Assembly: GCA_021777835.1 (NCBI GenBank)
Contig: JAJYDC010000005.1
Coordinates: 1-64,000 of the forward strand
From: Bacteroidota bacterium
GTDB taxonomy: Bacteria > Bacteroidota > Ignavibacteria > Ignavibacteriales > Ignavibacteriaceae
Reading direction: 5' to 3'
DNA length: 64,000 bases
The notes beneath the pieces are model-generated. The model did no database searches. It was not told the origin of the DNA and saw only the letters and a list, made by a program, of their open reading frames with translations. A program made the translations under genes and the position numbers. Shown here piece after piece: positions 1-11,200 of the stretch; position 1 is the first letter of the stretch; every line of letters begins with the position of its first letter.

Positions 1-282
1 GTTGTAGTCTGCTCCTACTATTGCCATGCTGTGAAATGCAGGCGTGTTTTCAACCTTTAGTATATTTGCCTTTATTTGAAAATCCTCCGGACTCTTTATA
101 TTCGTTGAAGTTACAATCGCTGTTACTGTGGATTGATTGACCTGTATAGCTGCAGGTGCTCTCGATATTACTTTTACACTGTCAAGTTTGCTCTGAATTG
201 TCTTTTCTTTTGTAACATTCGATGTGCCGCATGATGTAAATATAAACGTAGATATAAATAATAGTAATACAGAAATTTTCAT
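1..282 (-). CDS. Lipoprotein of unknown function, N-terminal part only
   Basis: The reverse strand is open from an ATG at 282 to the window edge, giving 94 residues with no stop. The N-terminus is a basic Met-Lys followed by a hydrophobic stretch ending in a lipobox-like FTSC at residues 15-18, so Cys18 is probably lipidated and the protein anchored in the envelope. The visible mature part has no motif I recognise. It is divergent from glnE, with about 130 bp of very AT-rich DNA between the two starts that must hold both promoters. The C-terminal part lies outside the window, so no function is offered. Confidence 0.6.
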   Translation of the reverse strand, partial: MKISVLLLFISTFIFTSCGTSNVTKEKTIQSKLDSVKVISRAPAAIQVNQSTVTAIVTSTNIKSPEDFQIKANILKVENTPAFHSMAIVGADYN

Positions 283-414
283 ATTACGAGTTCCTAAAAA
301 TATTCGTTAATGTTAATCTTAATGTATAATTTAAATAAAAATATATATTTAACTATTCTAATTATTATCGTTAAATATTACTTTTAATTTAATAAAAATA
401 AAAATTAAATATTT

Positions 415-3231
415 GTGGAAAAGGGCAAAAGTAAATACAGACTTTCTGAGGAATTCGTAACTAAAATTGCAGAACAAACTGCAGGTTTTCTCTCAACTGG
501 AGATTTTGAAAAAATTATGTCTCTTTTAGAAGATAAAACCACGTCCTATTATTTTACGTTTGCCTCCGAATCGAATTTATTAAGAATAATTTCATCCCTT
601 TACGACAAAGTAACCTTCCTGCTCGAATGCCTGAAATATCCTAATTATATTGATACGCTTTTAGCCATTGCCGTTAACAGTAACTACCTTACTGATATAA
701 TCATCCGTAACCCTGAATATTTTTACCGGATATTGAACCCTGCAGTCTTGAATTCAAAGCTTAAAGAGCCTCTATTCGAAAAAGAAATTAAACTTACCCT
801 TCAATCTTATAATACTTTTCAGTCTAAACTTAATGCTTTAAGATTTATAAAGAGAAAAGAAATTTTGCTCATTGGAACTAGGGATATCCTGGGTATCGCT
901 GGCTTGCAGCAAGTGATTGAAGAGTTGTCTACTCTTGCTAAAGTAATTACCGCTGAATTATTTTCGATTTGCTATAATGAAATATTAGTCAGAAATAAAC
1001 TTCAAAGTATTAAGCATAAATATTGTGTTATCGCTTTAGGCAAGCTTGGCGGTAACGAGCTTAACTATAGTTCCGATATTGATCTGATTGTATTCTACGA
1101 TAAAAACTCCCAAATCAACGGTAAGAAATTCTATAATGAATTATTAACCGAAGCTATCTTCCTTTTCATCGAAAGCGCATCTGCTATAACCGGGGCAGGC
1201 TATATTTATAGAGTTGATCTTAGACTTCGCCCGGATGGTAGAAATGCACCTCTTTGCGGTACTCTTAATGAGTACTTGTCTTATTATGAAAGCCGTGGCG
1301 AAGATTGGGAAAGACAGATGCTTATCAAGTCAAGGTTTATTGCCGGAAGTAAAATCTTGTATAAGAAGTTTTCTGATTCCTTATCTCACTTTATTTATCC
1401 TAATTCGTTTTCTATCTCACCGACTGAGCAAATTAAAAAGCTTAAACAAAATATTGAAAAAAATCTTAATGATGATGAAAACATAAAACTTGCCGCCGGG
1501 GGTATTAGAGATATTGAATTCTCGGTTCAAGCACTCCAGCTTCTTAACGGCGGTAAATTAGAATCAGTAAAATCAGGAAATACTCTCTCTGCGATAAATA
1601 GCCTTAGAGATAGTGAATTGCTAAGTGAAGTCGAAAAGGATAACCTTATAAATGCATATCTTTTTTATCGAAGAATTGAACATTATTTGCAATTGATGAA
1701 TGATTCTCAAACTCACTCTATCCCAACTAACGGCGAAATTTTGGAAAGGCTTTCCGCTTTCTTTGGATTCCATAATTCATATCAATTTAAAAGTGAAGTG
1801 GCGTCAAAAAGGAAATCAATATTAAATATTTATAATTCTATAATGGGAATCTCCTTTGACGAAAAAGCGAAGCCTGACTTCGTGCAAAGATGGAATTTTG
1901 CAAATAAACTTCAGGCAGCAAAGGATTTTTCCTATTTACAAACCGGGAAAGGTTTGCTCGGACAGAAATTGTTTGATAATAATGCCTCAAGCTTGTTTGA
2001 GGAGATTATGCCGGATCTGTACAAATATTTGGATACCTCTATAAATCCGGATCGCATGATGCAGAATTTTGTAAGGGTAATTAGATCTTCAAATCTCGCC
2101 TCTATCTGGTATAGAGAATTCAAAGATAAATTTTTCTTCAATTCATTCTTAACTCTTTGCGAATTTTCCCAAAAATCAATTGATATCTTTGCTGAAGATC
2201 CGGAACTTGGCGAGTTCCTTATGACTAGAAGAGTCTTCGGCAAGTTAACCCCCGGTGAATTTTTAACTTATTCAACTAAAAAGATTTTATTTACTCTTTC
2301 TGTTCAGTTTTCCTTGCATCTAATAACTGCTTCAAAATTATCTGAAATTCTCTCGGCTTATATCCGTAATAAAATAAAAATCCTTACTGAAAATAAATTT
2401 GGCGGACTTCCTGGAAAAATCAATTACTTCGTAGCCGCTATGGGAAGTCTTGGCTCCGGCGAGATGACTTTCTCGTCCGATATTGACTTAATATTTATTA
2501 CTGATGAATCCTCAAATGATTTGGAAATGCAGCAGATTTTTCAGCAGCTGCTTTTTGATATTAGAAAAGAATTGGTCTCTTTTGATGTTGACTGCCGCCT
2601 AAGACCGGAAGGGAAAAGCAGCCAGCTTGTTTGGAGTCTATCTAGTTATAAAAACTACTTGCTTGCCCGCGCAAGAACATGGGAGCTTCAATCTCTATGC
2701 AAACTGCATTTTATTTGCGGCAGCAGGAAAAGCTTTAATTCATTGGCTCAGACCGCTGCAGAAAGAATTTCAAAAGAGAATAAAGAGAATCTTAGAAAAG
2801 ATATTATCGAAATGCGAAGAAAACTTTTGCCAAAAGATATATCAGCAGTAACTAATGTTTTTAGCCTGAAGAAAAGCAGGGGAGGTGTCTCCGACTTGGA
2901 GTTTGTCCTTCAGTACTTTTTACTAAAAGATGAAAGGTTGTTCCTAAAGTCTTTCGGCAAAGAAACAATAAAGATAATTTCTATATTATCTAAAGAAAAA
3001 ATAAAAATACCGGAATTGGAAACTGTTAAAATGAACTTCCTCTTCCTCAAAAAAATAATGCTGATGAATCAAACCGCTTTTAATATTTCTACGTCACTGG
3101 TCTCTTTTGAGCAAAATAAACTTGATATTTTGTCAAAACAAATGGAATTTAAAAGTGCAGATGAATTTCATTTATTTTTATCTCAAGTAATAAAACAAAA
3201 TTCTCACTTTTTTGGTAATTATGCCGGATAG
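415..3231 (+). CDS. glnE: Glutamine synthetase adenylyltransferase / deadenylase
   Basis: The 938-residue product matches the usual length of GlnE (about 946 in E. coli). It has two nucleotidyltransferase domains, each with the G-S/S-S-D-x-D signature: residues about 202-228 (YSSDIDLIVFYD) and about 670-697 (FSSDIDLIFITD). In the family the N-terminal domain removes AMP from glutamine synthetase and the C-terminal domain adds it, in response to PII and glutamine. Both aspartate pairs are intact, so both activities look retained. The start is GTG at 415; an in-frame ATG with a better ribosome site was not seen. The 3' end overlaps the next gene by 11 bp. No glnA or glnB is in the window. Confidence 0.93.
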   Translation: MEKGKSKYRLSEEFVTKIAEQTAGFLSTGDFEKIMSLLEDKTTSYYFTFASESNLLRIISSLYDKVTFLLECLKYPNYIDTLLAIAVNSNYLTDIIIRNPEYFYRILNPAVLNSKLKEPLFEKEIKLTLQSYNTFQSKLNALRFIKRKEILLIGTRDILGIAGLQQVIEELSTLAKVITAELFSICYNEILVRNKLQSIKHKYCVIALGKLGGNELNYSSDIDLIVFYDKNSQINGKKFYNELLTEAIFLFIESASAITGAGYIYRVDLRLRPDGRNAPLCGTLNEYLSYYESRGEDWERQMLIKSRFIAGSKILYKKFSDSLSHFIYPNSFSISPTEQIKKLKQNIEKNLNDDENIKLAAGGIRDIEFSVQALQLLNGGKLESVKSGNTLSAINSLRDSELLSEVEKDNLINAYLFYRRIEHYLQLMNDSQTHSIPTNGEILERLSAFFGFHNSYQFKSEVASKRKSILNIYNSIMGISFDEKAKPDFVQRWNFANKLQAAKDFSYLQTGKGLLGQKLFDNNASSLFEEIMPDLYKYLDTSINPDRMMQNFVRVIRSSNLASIWYREFKDKFFFNSFLTLCEFSQKSIDIFAEDPELGEFLMTRRVFGKLTPGEFLTYSTKKILFTLSVQFSLHLITASKLSEILSAYIRNKIKILTENKFGGLPGKINYFVAAMGSLGSGEMTFSSDIDLIFITDESSNDLEMQQIFQQLLFDIRKELVSFDVDCRLRPEGKSSQLVWSLSSYKNYLLARARTWELQSLCKLHFICGSRKSFNSLAQTAAERISKENKENLRKDIIEMRRKLLPKDISAVTNVFSLKKSRGGVSDLEFVLQYFLLKDERLFLKSFGKETIKIISILSKEKIKIPELETVKMNFLFLKKIMLMNQTAFNISTSLVSFEQNKLDILSKQMEFKSADEFHLFLSQVIKQNSHFFGNYAG

Positions 3232-5215
3232 CGCTCTACTTAAATTTGTAAAAAAATATTTTGCCGTCCTTACAGGTCTATTAGTATTTTTAGTATATCT
3301 TACTACATTGGCTCCGTCAGTTGTTGAGATTGATGCAGGCGAACTGTCAACTGTTCAAGCAACTTTAGGAATTGCCCACCCGACTGGGTATCCGCTTTTT
3401 ACTATGCTTGGTTATTTATTCTCGCTTATTCCGCTCGGCTTTAGTAAAATCTATCAGCTTAACCTTCTTACTGCCGTCTGGTGCAGCCTGGGGATTATGA
3501 TTTTTGTGTACACTGCCAAAACAGTTCTCGATAATATCTTAATCTTCCAAAGCGATAAGAAACTGCCGGTTGTTAAAAAAAATTCTGCGATTAAAAAACA
3601 AAAGGCTCTGGATAAAAAGCCAAATGCTTCTGGCAAAAGTCATGCGTTGTCGCTTTCCGTTTTTCAAGAGAATAAAAATTATATTGCCGCAGTATTCGGA
3701 GGATTAATCTTAGCATTCGATAAAACCTATTGGATGCAAGGCACTTCTGTCGAAGTTTATTCCTTACAGCTCTTCCTTATAAATCTTGTAATACTGTTCT
3801 TAGTTAAAGCCTACATCGCAAAAGATGATCCGCATAAAATAAAATATTTCAGCCTATGGCTGGTTTTTGCTTTTGTACTTGCGCTTGGATTCTCAAATCA
3901 CATGACAACGCTCTTTATCCTTCCGGGAGTTGCATACCTATTCTTCAATAAGTACGGATTCAATAAGAAAAGCTTTATAAGAATAGCTATTATGCTTTCA
4001 CTTTTTATCCCGGTGCTGGTTCTTAATTATTCGTATTTACTCATTCGTTCAGCACAGAATCCAATTATGAACTGGGGCTATACTACTACTCTTACAAAGC
4101 TTTTAAGGCATGTCTCAGGAGAACAGTATCAAGTGTGGCTTTTTAGTTCATTTAACTCTGCACAAAAACAGTTCTCATATTTTGTATCAAACCTTCCAAG
4201 TGAGTTTTGGTCTAGCCTTTTCATTGCTGCAGTTGGAATCGTATACTCATTCATTAAAGCAAGAAAATTCTTTGTTTTTCTTGCAATTACCTTCTTGTTC
4301 ACAGTTGGCTATGCAATAAACTATGATATTCATGACATTGATTCATATTTCTTGTTAGCTTATCTGGCACTCGGCTTTTTTGCAGTGTTCGGATCACTCC
4401 AGCTTCTTTCACTATTGAAATTAAAGGAGTATCCTTACCTGGCAACTGCCTTGCTTGTGCCTCTTCTTATTGTGGTAGAACTCTACTTTAATTATTCAGC
4501 AGTTAATCAAAGCGACGTTTATACATTTCAAGATTATGCAAAAGCTGTTTTAGGCAGCGTCGACAAAAATGCAGTTATATTCACATACGAATGGGACTAT
4601 TTAGTATCGCCTTCATACTACTTTCAGTTTGTAGAAAATTACAGACGTGATGTTGCAGTAGTAGATAAAGAACTCTTGCGTAGATCTTGGTACTATCATC
4701 AGCTTAACACGATACATCCCCGGCTATTAAGCGGAATGCACGATGACGTTAACGATTTTCTTCAAGCAGTTGCCCCCTTTGAAAGCAAAGGAAAATTTGA
4801 CCCCACTTTACTTGAATATACTTATAGAAAAATAATGACCGATTTAGTAGCAACTAATATTTCTAAACGCCAATTTTTTATTGCTCCTGAATTATTTGAA
4901 AATGAAATGCAGCGCGGCCAGTTTACATTACCTCCGGGATATACATTAGTCCCTGATTTACTACTATTCAAAGTAGTAAAAGGTAACTCGTACGTCCCTG
5001 CACCCGACCCTAATTTCGAAATTAGATTCCCCAAGCATGGTACCGTATATACCAATTTTATCCAAAACACAATAGGATCAATGCTAGCACGCCGTGCATT
5101 ATATGAAATGCAATTTGATAAAATAGACAGAGCAAAAATCTACATTCGTAAAATCAAAAATGATCTACCCGGCTATATCCTCCCTCAACAACTTGAACAA
5201 GTCCTTGAAAGATAA
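3221..5215 (+). CDS. DUF2723 polytopic membrane protein, probable lipid-linked glycosyltransferase
   Basis: A membrane protein of about 664 residues that opens with the DUF2723 hallmark: a first transmembrane helix, then the loop APSVVEIDAGEL and HPTGYPLF, which holds the conserved acidic residues and the HPxGYP motif. DUF2723 belongs to the GT-C fold glycosyltransferases (classified as GT117), proposed to glycosylate exported proteins in Bacteroidota. About ten hydrophobic segments follow, then a soluble C-terminal domain of about 200 residues. A lysine-rich hydrophilic insert lies at residues about 105-145. I place the start at the ATG at 3221; a TTG nine bases upstream is also in frame. 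The 11-bp overlap with glnE suggests translational coupling. The substrate cannot be read from sequence. Confidence 0.8.
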   Translation: MPDSALLKFVKKYFAVLTGLLVFLVYLTTLAPSVVEIDAGELSTVQATLGIAHPTGYPLFTMLGYLFSLIPLGFSKIYQLNLLTAVWCSLGIMIFVYTAKTVLDNILIFQSDKKLPVVKKNSAIKKQKALDKKPNASGKSHALSLSVFQENKNYIAAVFGGLILAFDKTYWMQGTSVEVYSLQLFLINLVILFLVKAYIAKDDPHKIKYFSLWLVFAFVLALGFSNHMTTLFILPGVAYLFFNKYGFNKKSFIRIAIMLSLFIPVLVLNYSYLLIRSAQNPIMNWGYTTTLTKLLRHVSGEQYQVWLFSSFNSAQKQFSYFVSNLPSEFWSSLFIAAVGIVYSFIKARKFFVFLAITFLFTVGYAINYDIHDIDSYFLLAYLALGFFAVFGSLQLLSLLKLKEYPYLATALLVPLLIVVELYFNYSAVNQSDVYTFQDYAKAVLGSVDKNAVIFTYEWDYLVSPSYYFQFVENYRRDVAVVDKELLRRSWYYHQLNTIHPRLLSGMHDDVNDFLQAVAPFESKGKFDPTLLEYTYRKIMTDLVATNISKRQFFIAPELFENEMQRGQFTLPPGYTLVPDLLLFKVVKGNSYVPAPDPNFEIRFPKHGTVYTNFIQNTIGSMLARRALYEMQFDKIDRAKIYIRKIKNDLPGYILPQQLEQVLER

Positions 5216-5555
5216 ATAACCAATAACAATAAATCTTTTGCCATTTTTGTCAAAATCCAATCCAATTTACACTAAACTCTAACAAGCCTCTGCTAGGCAC
5301 ATGACAAGCCAAAAACAAGCCTCACATTTTTGCCTAATCCCTTCAAATTAGGCTCTGCCAAATATGACAAAAGCTTATCATACTGAATTATTGCCTATTG
5401 TAAAGCATCCTCTCATAAATGCACCCCCTTTTCTTAACCCATCCCTAAGAACCCCCGCTTCGTTCAATAATATTAATACCCCTTATTTGATTATGTAGCA
5501 ATACCTTTCCTCTTTTTTTAATAAGTTTGCTTCATAATATTTTTAACATAATAAA
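5216..5555. other. Gene-free stretch with short repeats
   Basis: No open frame of note in 340 bp. The decamer AACAAGCCTC occurs at 5281-5290 and again at 5314-5323. A 7-bp inverted repeat (GCCTAAT at 5332-5338, ATTAGGC at 5347-5353, 8-nt loop) follows; it has no T-run, so it is not a convincing terminator. The promoter of the thioesterase gene presumably lies near the 3' end. Confidence 0.5.
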
Positions 5556-5963
5556 ATGCTTTTACATAAAACTGAAATAAGAGTCAGATACGCTGATACT
5601 GACCAAATGCACATTGTCTACAACGGGAAATACTTTGAGTATTTTGAGGTTGGAAGAACTGAGATGTTGCGTGATAATGGTTTGCCCTACAGTCTAATCG
5701 AAAGTAATGGCTACCTGCTCCCGGTGCTTGAAACAGGCGCGCGCTATTTAAGCCCGGCTCTTTATGATGATCTACTAATTGTAGAATCTTCAGTAAATGA
5801 GAAGCCTGAATTCAGAATTCACATCAATTATAGGATTTTCAGAAAAAGCGATAACCTGGCTATTGCCGAAGGCTTTACTGAACATGTCTTTGTAAATAAA
5901 GAGACTAGAAAACCTTTAAGACCCCCTGACTTTTTTAACTATGCTATGAAATCCTTTTTTTGA
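5556..5963 (+). CDS. Acyl-CoA thioesterase, YbgC/FcbC hotdog family
   Basis: A 135-residue single hotdog-fold domain, the usual length for this family. Near the N-terminus it has RVRYADTDQMHIVYNGKYF, which matches the YbgC/4-hydroxybenzoyl-CoA thioesterase pattern R-x-R-Y-x-E/D-x-D with the catalytic aspartate (Asp16) and the following Y-N-x-x-Y/F-x-x-Y/F-F segment. Family members hydrolyse acyl-CoA thioesters in the cytoplasm. In proteobacteria ybgC lies with tol-pal, but that is not so here: the next gene is a flippase. Chain-length preference cannot be inferred. Confidence 0.85.
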   Translation: MLLHKTEIRVRYADTDQMHIVYNGKYFEYFEVGRTEMLRDNGLPYSLIESNGYLLPVLETGARYLSPALYDDLLIVESSVNEKPEFRIHINYRIFRKSDNLAIAEGFTEHVFVNKETRKPLRPPDFFNYAMKSFF

Positions 5964-6000
5964 ATATATTGATAAACCAAATTTGTCTCAATAAATTATT

Positions 6001-7470
6001 ATGATGTTTGATAAACTAAAGCAGCTTACAAAAGACACTGGCATATATGGAATAAGCACTATCGGAGGAAGAGTACTTACTTTTCTCCTAGTACCTTTCT
6101 ACACCCACGTATTTGACACGAGACAATTTGGCATATTTTCTACCCTGTATAGCTTTATCGGAGTGCTGAACGTACTTATGCTATATGGAATGGATGCCGC
6201 CTATCTTAAGTTTGCTTCAAATCCTGTTATAGGTGATGAAAAGGATAATTTCTCAACTCCTTATCTATCAATACTCTTTGTCGGATTTGCCATTAGCAGT
6301 GTAATCGTCTTATCTAAATCTTTGATTTATTCAATTCTAGATATTCCTGCTAATTATTATTATCTGATCTATTATATTGGCGGGATATTACTTCTTGATG
6401 CTATTACGGTAATTCCTTTCATCACTCTTCGTCTAGAAAGAAATGCTAAGAAGTTTGCAGTGTTCAAAACTATCAACATTTTGACTAACGTTCTCTTAAA
6501 TATATTCCTTATTGTCAAGCTAAAATGGGGAATAGAGGCTGTCTTTTTTAGCAACCTAATTGCTTCACTTTCCTCTTTTATTTTACTAATACCTATGGTC
6601 ATTAAGAAGATAAGAGCTAAAATAAATTTCGAATTGCTTAAAAGACTATTAAAATTCGGGCTTCCTTACTTCCCTGCAGGAATTGCAGCCATGCTAATAC
6701 AAGGAGTCGACCGCCCTATCATAAATCATCTCACTAATCTCGAAACCGCAGGATTGTATAGTGCAAATTATAAGCTCGGCATCTTTATGATGCTTTTTGT
6801 TAATATGTTTCAATACGCCTGGCAGCCATTCTTCCTTCAGAACGCCCAGGAAAAAAACGCAAAAGAAATATTTTCTAAAGTCCTTACCTACTTTACACTT
6901 GCAGGAAGCTTTATACTCGTTACCCTTTCTTTATTTATTGACGACATAGTAAAGATTAAGATATTTGGTCATTCAATAATACATCAGTCTTATTTGAGCG
7001 GACTAAATATTGTCCCGGCTGTTTTATTCGGATATATGTTCCTTGGTATCTATACTATATTTACTGCTGGTATCTTCATCAAGGAAAAAAGCATATACGT
7101 TCCAATTATTACTACTATAGGCGCAGCTGTAAATATAGGTCTGAACTTCTTACTCATTCCCGTCATTGGAATAATGGGTGCAGCACTAGCTACTCTTGCT
7201 GCCTATTTTGTTATGGCAATATTATACTTCTTTGTAACACAGAAGTTTTATAAGATTGATTATGAGTATTCCAAAGTATTTAAAATATTTTCATCCCTCG
7301 CCATCGTTGCAGTAATATATTATTTGCAGCTCCTGGGAGGTCAATTAAATCTTCTGAATAAATTTTTAATCTTTCTATTATTCGTAATTCTTTTAATGAT
7401 CTTTAATGTCGGACGGGAAGAGTTTATATTCTTAAGAAACAGATTTGTTAAAAAGAAAATAACGAATTAA
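6001..7470 (+). CDS. Polysaccharide/lipid flippase of the MOP superfamily (Wzx-like)
   Basis: A 489-residue, highly hydrophobic protein with about 12-14 predicted membrane segments. The N-terminal pattern (KDTGIYGISTIGGRVLTFLL, then PFYTHVFDTRQFGIFSTLYS) is typical of the RfbX/Wzx polysaccharide biosynthesis group of the MATE/MOP superfamily. These proteins flip undecaprenyl-linked oligosaccharides or related lipids across the inner membrane. There are two adjacent ATG codons at 6001 and 6004. No glycosyltransferase cluster surrounds it, so the substrate is unknown; it may act with the scattered family 9 glycosyltransferases in the window. Confidence 0.85.
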   Translation: MMFDKLKQLTKDTGIYGISTIGGRVLTFLLVPFYTHVFDTRQFGIFSTLYSFIGVLNVLMLYGMDAAYLKFASNPVIGDEKDNFSTPYLSILFVGFAISSVIVLSKSLIYSILDIPANYYYLIYYIGGILLLDAITVIPFITLRLERNAKKFAVFKTINILTNVLLNIFLIVKLKWGIEAVFFSNLIASLSSFILLIPMVIKKIRAKINFELLKRLLKFGLPYFPAGIAAMLIQGVDRPIINHLTNLETAGLYSANYKLGIFMMLFVNMFQYAWQPFFLQNAQEKNAKEIFSKVLTYFTLAGSFILVTLSLFIDDIVKIKIFGHSIIHQSYLSGLNIVPAVLFGYMFLGIYTIFTAGIFIKEKSIYVPIITTIGAAVNIGLNFLLIPVIGIMGAALATLAAYFVMAILYFFVTQKFYKIDYEYSKVFKIFSSLAIVAVIYYLQLLGGQLNLLNKFLIFLLFVILLMIFNVGREEFIFLRNRFVKKKITN

Positions 7471-7511
7471 CAAGCTTGAATATATAAACACACTAATAAC
7501 CTTTATCTATG

Positions 7512-7531
7512 AACCATAAACTTTTATGGTT
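7512..7531. promoter_or_regulatory. Perfect 9-bp inverted repeat upstream of dut
   Basis: AACCATAAA at 7512-7520 and its exact complement TTTATGGTT at 7523-7531 are separated by two bases. It lies about 50 bp before the dut start and has no T-run after it, so it reads more like an operator or a small RNA hairpin than a terminator. Role unproven. Confidence 0.35.
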
Positions 7532-7581
7532 ATATAAGAATTAATATGATTTGTCACCATTTTATTCCAAGAAAGTAAATC

Positions 7582-8040
7582 ATGAACGAAGAAATTACCA
7601 TTAAAATAAAAAGGATCAGCAAAGATTTTGAAGATATTGAGCTTCCAACTTATGCAACCTCCGGTAGTTCGGGTATGGACATAAGAGCTGCCTTAAAGGA
7701 AGATATAATCATTAAACACGGAGAAATTGCATTAGTACCGACAAATCTTTCGGTAGAAATTCCTAAAGGCTATGAAATCCAGGTGCGTCCTCGTAGCGGT
7801 CTCGCAATAAAACATGGAATCGGAGTCCTTAATTCTCCAGGAACCATTGATGCTGACTATCGTGGTGAAATAAAGATAATTCTTTTCAACTTCAGTAAAG
7901 AGGATTTTACAATCTCACGAGGTGATAGAATAGCACAAATCGTCTTATCAAAGATATATATAGCAAAACTAATCAAAACGAATGATCTTTCTGAAAGTTC
8001 AAGAGGAGAAGGTGGGTTTGGACATACAGGTAAGGTATAA
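7582..8040 (+). CDS. dut: Deoxyuridine 5'-triphosphate nucleotidohydrolase (dUTPase)
   Basis: The 152-residue product has the five motifs of homotrimeric dUTPases: SSGMDIRA (motif 1), RPRSGLAIKHGIGVLNSPG (motifs 2-3, with the catalytic IDADYRGEI directly after), GDRIAQIVL (motif 4) and the C-terminal glycine-rich RGEGGFGHTG (motif 5) that closes over the substrate. It hydrolyses dUTP to dUMP and pyrophosphate, preventing uracil incorporation into DNA and feeding thymidylate synthesis. Start ATG at 7582. It lies just before dnaE with a 200-bp gap, so co-transcription is possible but not evident. Confidence 0.95.
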   Translation: MNEEITIKIKRISKDFEDIELPTYATSGSSGMDIRAALKEDIIIKHGEIALVPTNLSVEIPKGYEIQVRPRSGLAIKHGIGVLNSPGTIDADYRGEIKIILFNFSKEDFTISRGDRIAQIVLSKIYIAKLIKTNDLSESSRGEGGFGHTGKV

Positions 8041-8241
8041 TCGGTCTCTTTATATTTGATCAAACACTTGCTGCTAAATGAATCCTCGTAATTCAAATTA
8101 CATCAATAAAAATATTTTTTTGTATTAAACAGTTTTTAATCTATAAATTTATTAATATTGAATTAAGAAATAGTTCTTGCTGCCTAAAGGTAGACATACC
8201 CAGCCGAATCAAGCAAAAAATTTTAACCAAGGCGTATACAC

Positions 8242-11200
8242 ATGTCGGAGTTTGTTCACTTACATAATCATACACATTACAGTCTTCAGGATGGGGCTTG
8301 TACAGTCGACGGCTTAATTGAAGCCGCAAAGAAGAACGGCATGAAAGCTGTAGCCCTTACCGATCATGGAGTTATGTATGGCATCGCTGAATTCTATAAG
8401 AAGGCAATTAAAGAAGGAATCAAGCCTATACTCGGAATGGAGGCTTACGTTGTTTCTGAAGGTAGTCGTACCGACAGAGGTAAAGCTGAAGATGGTAACG
8501 GTAAGAAGAGAGCAAAGCATTATAATCATCTAATCCTTCTTGCAAAAAATAATCAAGGCTATAAAAACTTATCTAAACTATCAACGCTGGGACATACTGA
8601 AGGCTTTTATTACAAACCAAGAATTGACCTTGAACTATTACGTGAATATAGGGAAGGGCTAGTATGCACTTCTGCCTGTGCCGGTGGTGTTGTTTCTACC
8701 CACTTAGTAAATGGTAATTATGATAAAGCCAAGGAAGTTGCTAAAGCATACAAAGATATTTTTGAGGAAGACTTCTACCTTGAGATTCAAGATCATAATA
8801 TGGAAGTTGAGAAGAATGTTCTCGAAGGAATGCCCAAGCTTTCTAAAGAGCTGGGAATAAAATTAGTAGCAACAAACGATTGTCACTATATTGAACAAGA
8901 TCACGCAATCGCTCATAATATACTTCTTCTCCTTTCAGACAAGAATGGAACTGACTATCGCCAACTTCGTTATGGTACTGACCAGGTTTATTTTAAGTCT
9001 GCAGATGAGATGACCAAGTTATTTAAGAACTATAAAGGTGCAATTGAGAATACTCTTGAAATTGAATCAAAGATAAACTTGAAAATAGAATCAGGGGGAT
9101 ACCTCTTCCCAAAATTCCCGATTCCCAAAGACTCTCCCGCGCAATCTTTAGACGGCTACATGGAGCTTCTAGCAAGACGGGGTTTAGAAAATAAAATAAA
9201 AAATATTAACTCCGAGGTCGAAGAACGATTTAATTTTGAAATAGCTACAATAAAACAAATGGGATTTGCTGGTTACTTCTTAATCGTACAGGATTTCATA
9301 AACTCATCTAGAAAAATGAACATCCCCGTAGGTCCCGGAAGAGGGAGTGCTGCCGGAAGCCTTGTTGCCTATGCGCTTGGTATAACGAATATTAACCCTC
9401 TTGATTATAACTTACTATTCGAACGTTTTCTAAATCCTTCTAGAAAGTCTATGCCCGATATAGATGTTGATTTTGCCGACGATAAAAGAGGAGAAGTTAT
9501 TGATTATGTCCGTAATAAATACGGCTCAAATTGTGTCAGTCAGATTATAACTTTTAATAGACTGTCTTCCAAAGCAGTTATTCGCGATGTTGCCCGTGTT
9601 CTTAAAATACCTATTCCTACAGTAAACAAAATTACTAAGTTTATTCCTTCAAAGTTTGGTAAGGTTTTCTCAATTGAGCAGGCTCTGAAAGAAGTACCCG
9701 AATTAAAATGGGTAAAGGACTCAAAAGAAACAGACATCTTGAACTTAATTAAATACGCAAAAGTTTTAGAGGGAATGAACCGCAACGCATCAAAGCATGC
9801 TGCTGGTGTTGTTATTACGCCCGATGATGTTAGTAATTATGTCCCGCTTGCTAACGCAGTTTCCCAAAACGATATCGTAACTCAATTTAACATGAAAGAA
9901 ATTGAAGGCGCGGGATTATTAAAGATGGATTTTCTTGGACTCCGCACCTTAACAATTATTCGTGATGCTCTAAGTTTAATCAAAAAGAACCACGGTGTTG
10001 ACATTGATATAGACAATATACCTCTTGATGACGAAAAATCATTTCAGCTGTTTTCTAAGGGACAGACAACCGGAATATTTCAGTTTGAATCTGGACCTAT
10101 GAGGGAATACTTAAAGAAGTTAAAACCCTCTAGCATTAGCGACCTTTCCGCGATGAACGCTTTATATAGACCTGGCCCAATGGATTTTATTGATGATTTT
10201 ATTGATAGAAAATATGGTGTCAAGGAAGTAATATACCTTCACCCGATTTTAGAACCCATATTAAAAGAGACTTACGGTATTATTGTTTACCAGGAACAAG
10301 TAATCCAGATCGCCAATAAAGTTGGTGCAATGAGCCTTGCAGAGGCTGACATTTTGCGACGAGCTATGGGAAAAAAAGATTTACTCGCAATGGCCCAGCA
10401 AAAGTCAAAGTTTGTGGAAGGCGCCGGGAAAAACTCAATACCGAACAAAGTAGCAGAAGAAATTTTTGATGCTATAGATAAGTTTGCTAACTATGGCTTC
10501 AATAAAAGCCATTCAGTTGCTTATAGTTATGTAGCTTACCAAACAGCCTACTTGAAGGCTCACTACACAGCAGAGTTTTTAGCTGCTAACTTAACTAACG
10601 AATTTGGTAACAAGAATAAAGTATCCAATTTTTTGGAAGACTGCCGGAAATTAAAGATTGAAGTACTTCCGCCCGACGTTAATAATCCAACAGTATCCTT
10701 TGACGTCGTAGATGAGAAAATTAGATTCGGGATGTCAGCAATAAAAAACGTTGGTATCAATGCAGTGGAAGAAATTATTCGCTCACGAAATAAATTGGGA
10801 AGAGACTTTACAAGTATTTATGATTTTTGCTCTAATGTAGATACCAGACTTGTAAATAAACGGTCTCTTGAAGGCTTGGTAATCGCTGGAGCCTTCGATA
10901 ATACTAATAAGAATAGAGCCCAATTGTTTGATGCCGTGGAAAGCGCATTAGAGTTTGGGCACAAGGCTTTACAATTCCAAAGCACATCACAAAATAGTTT
11001 ATTCGGAAGTGCAGAAGATGTAATGAAGATATCTGAGCCAAAACTTCCTGATACAAAACCATGGACAGAAAAAGAAAAATTAGCTAGAGAGCGTGAGGTA
11101 ATAGGATTTTATGTCACCGGACACCCTCTTCAAAAATATGAAGTTGAGTTTCGATCATTTGCTACAATTCATCTCGGCGAAACAGAAGAATTAGAAGAAC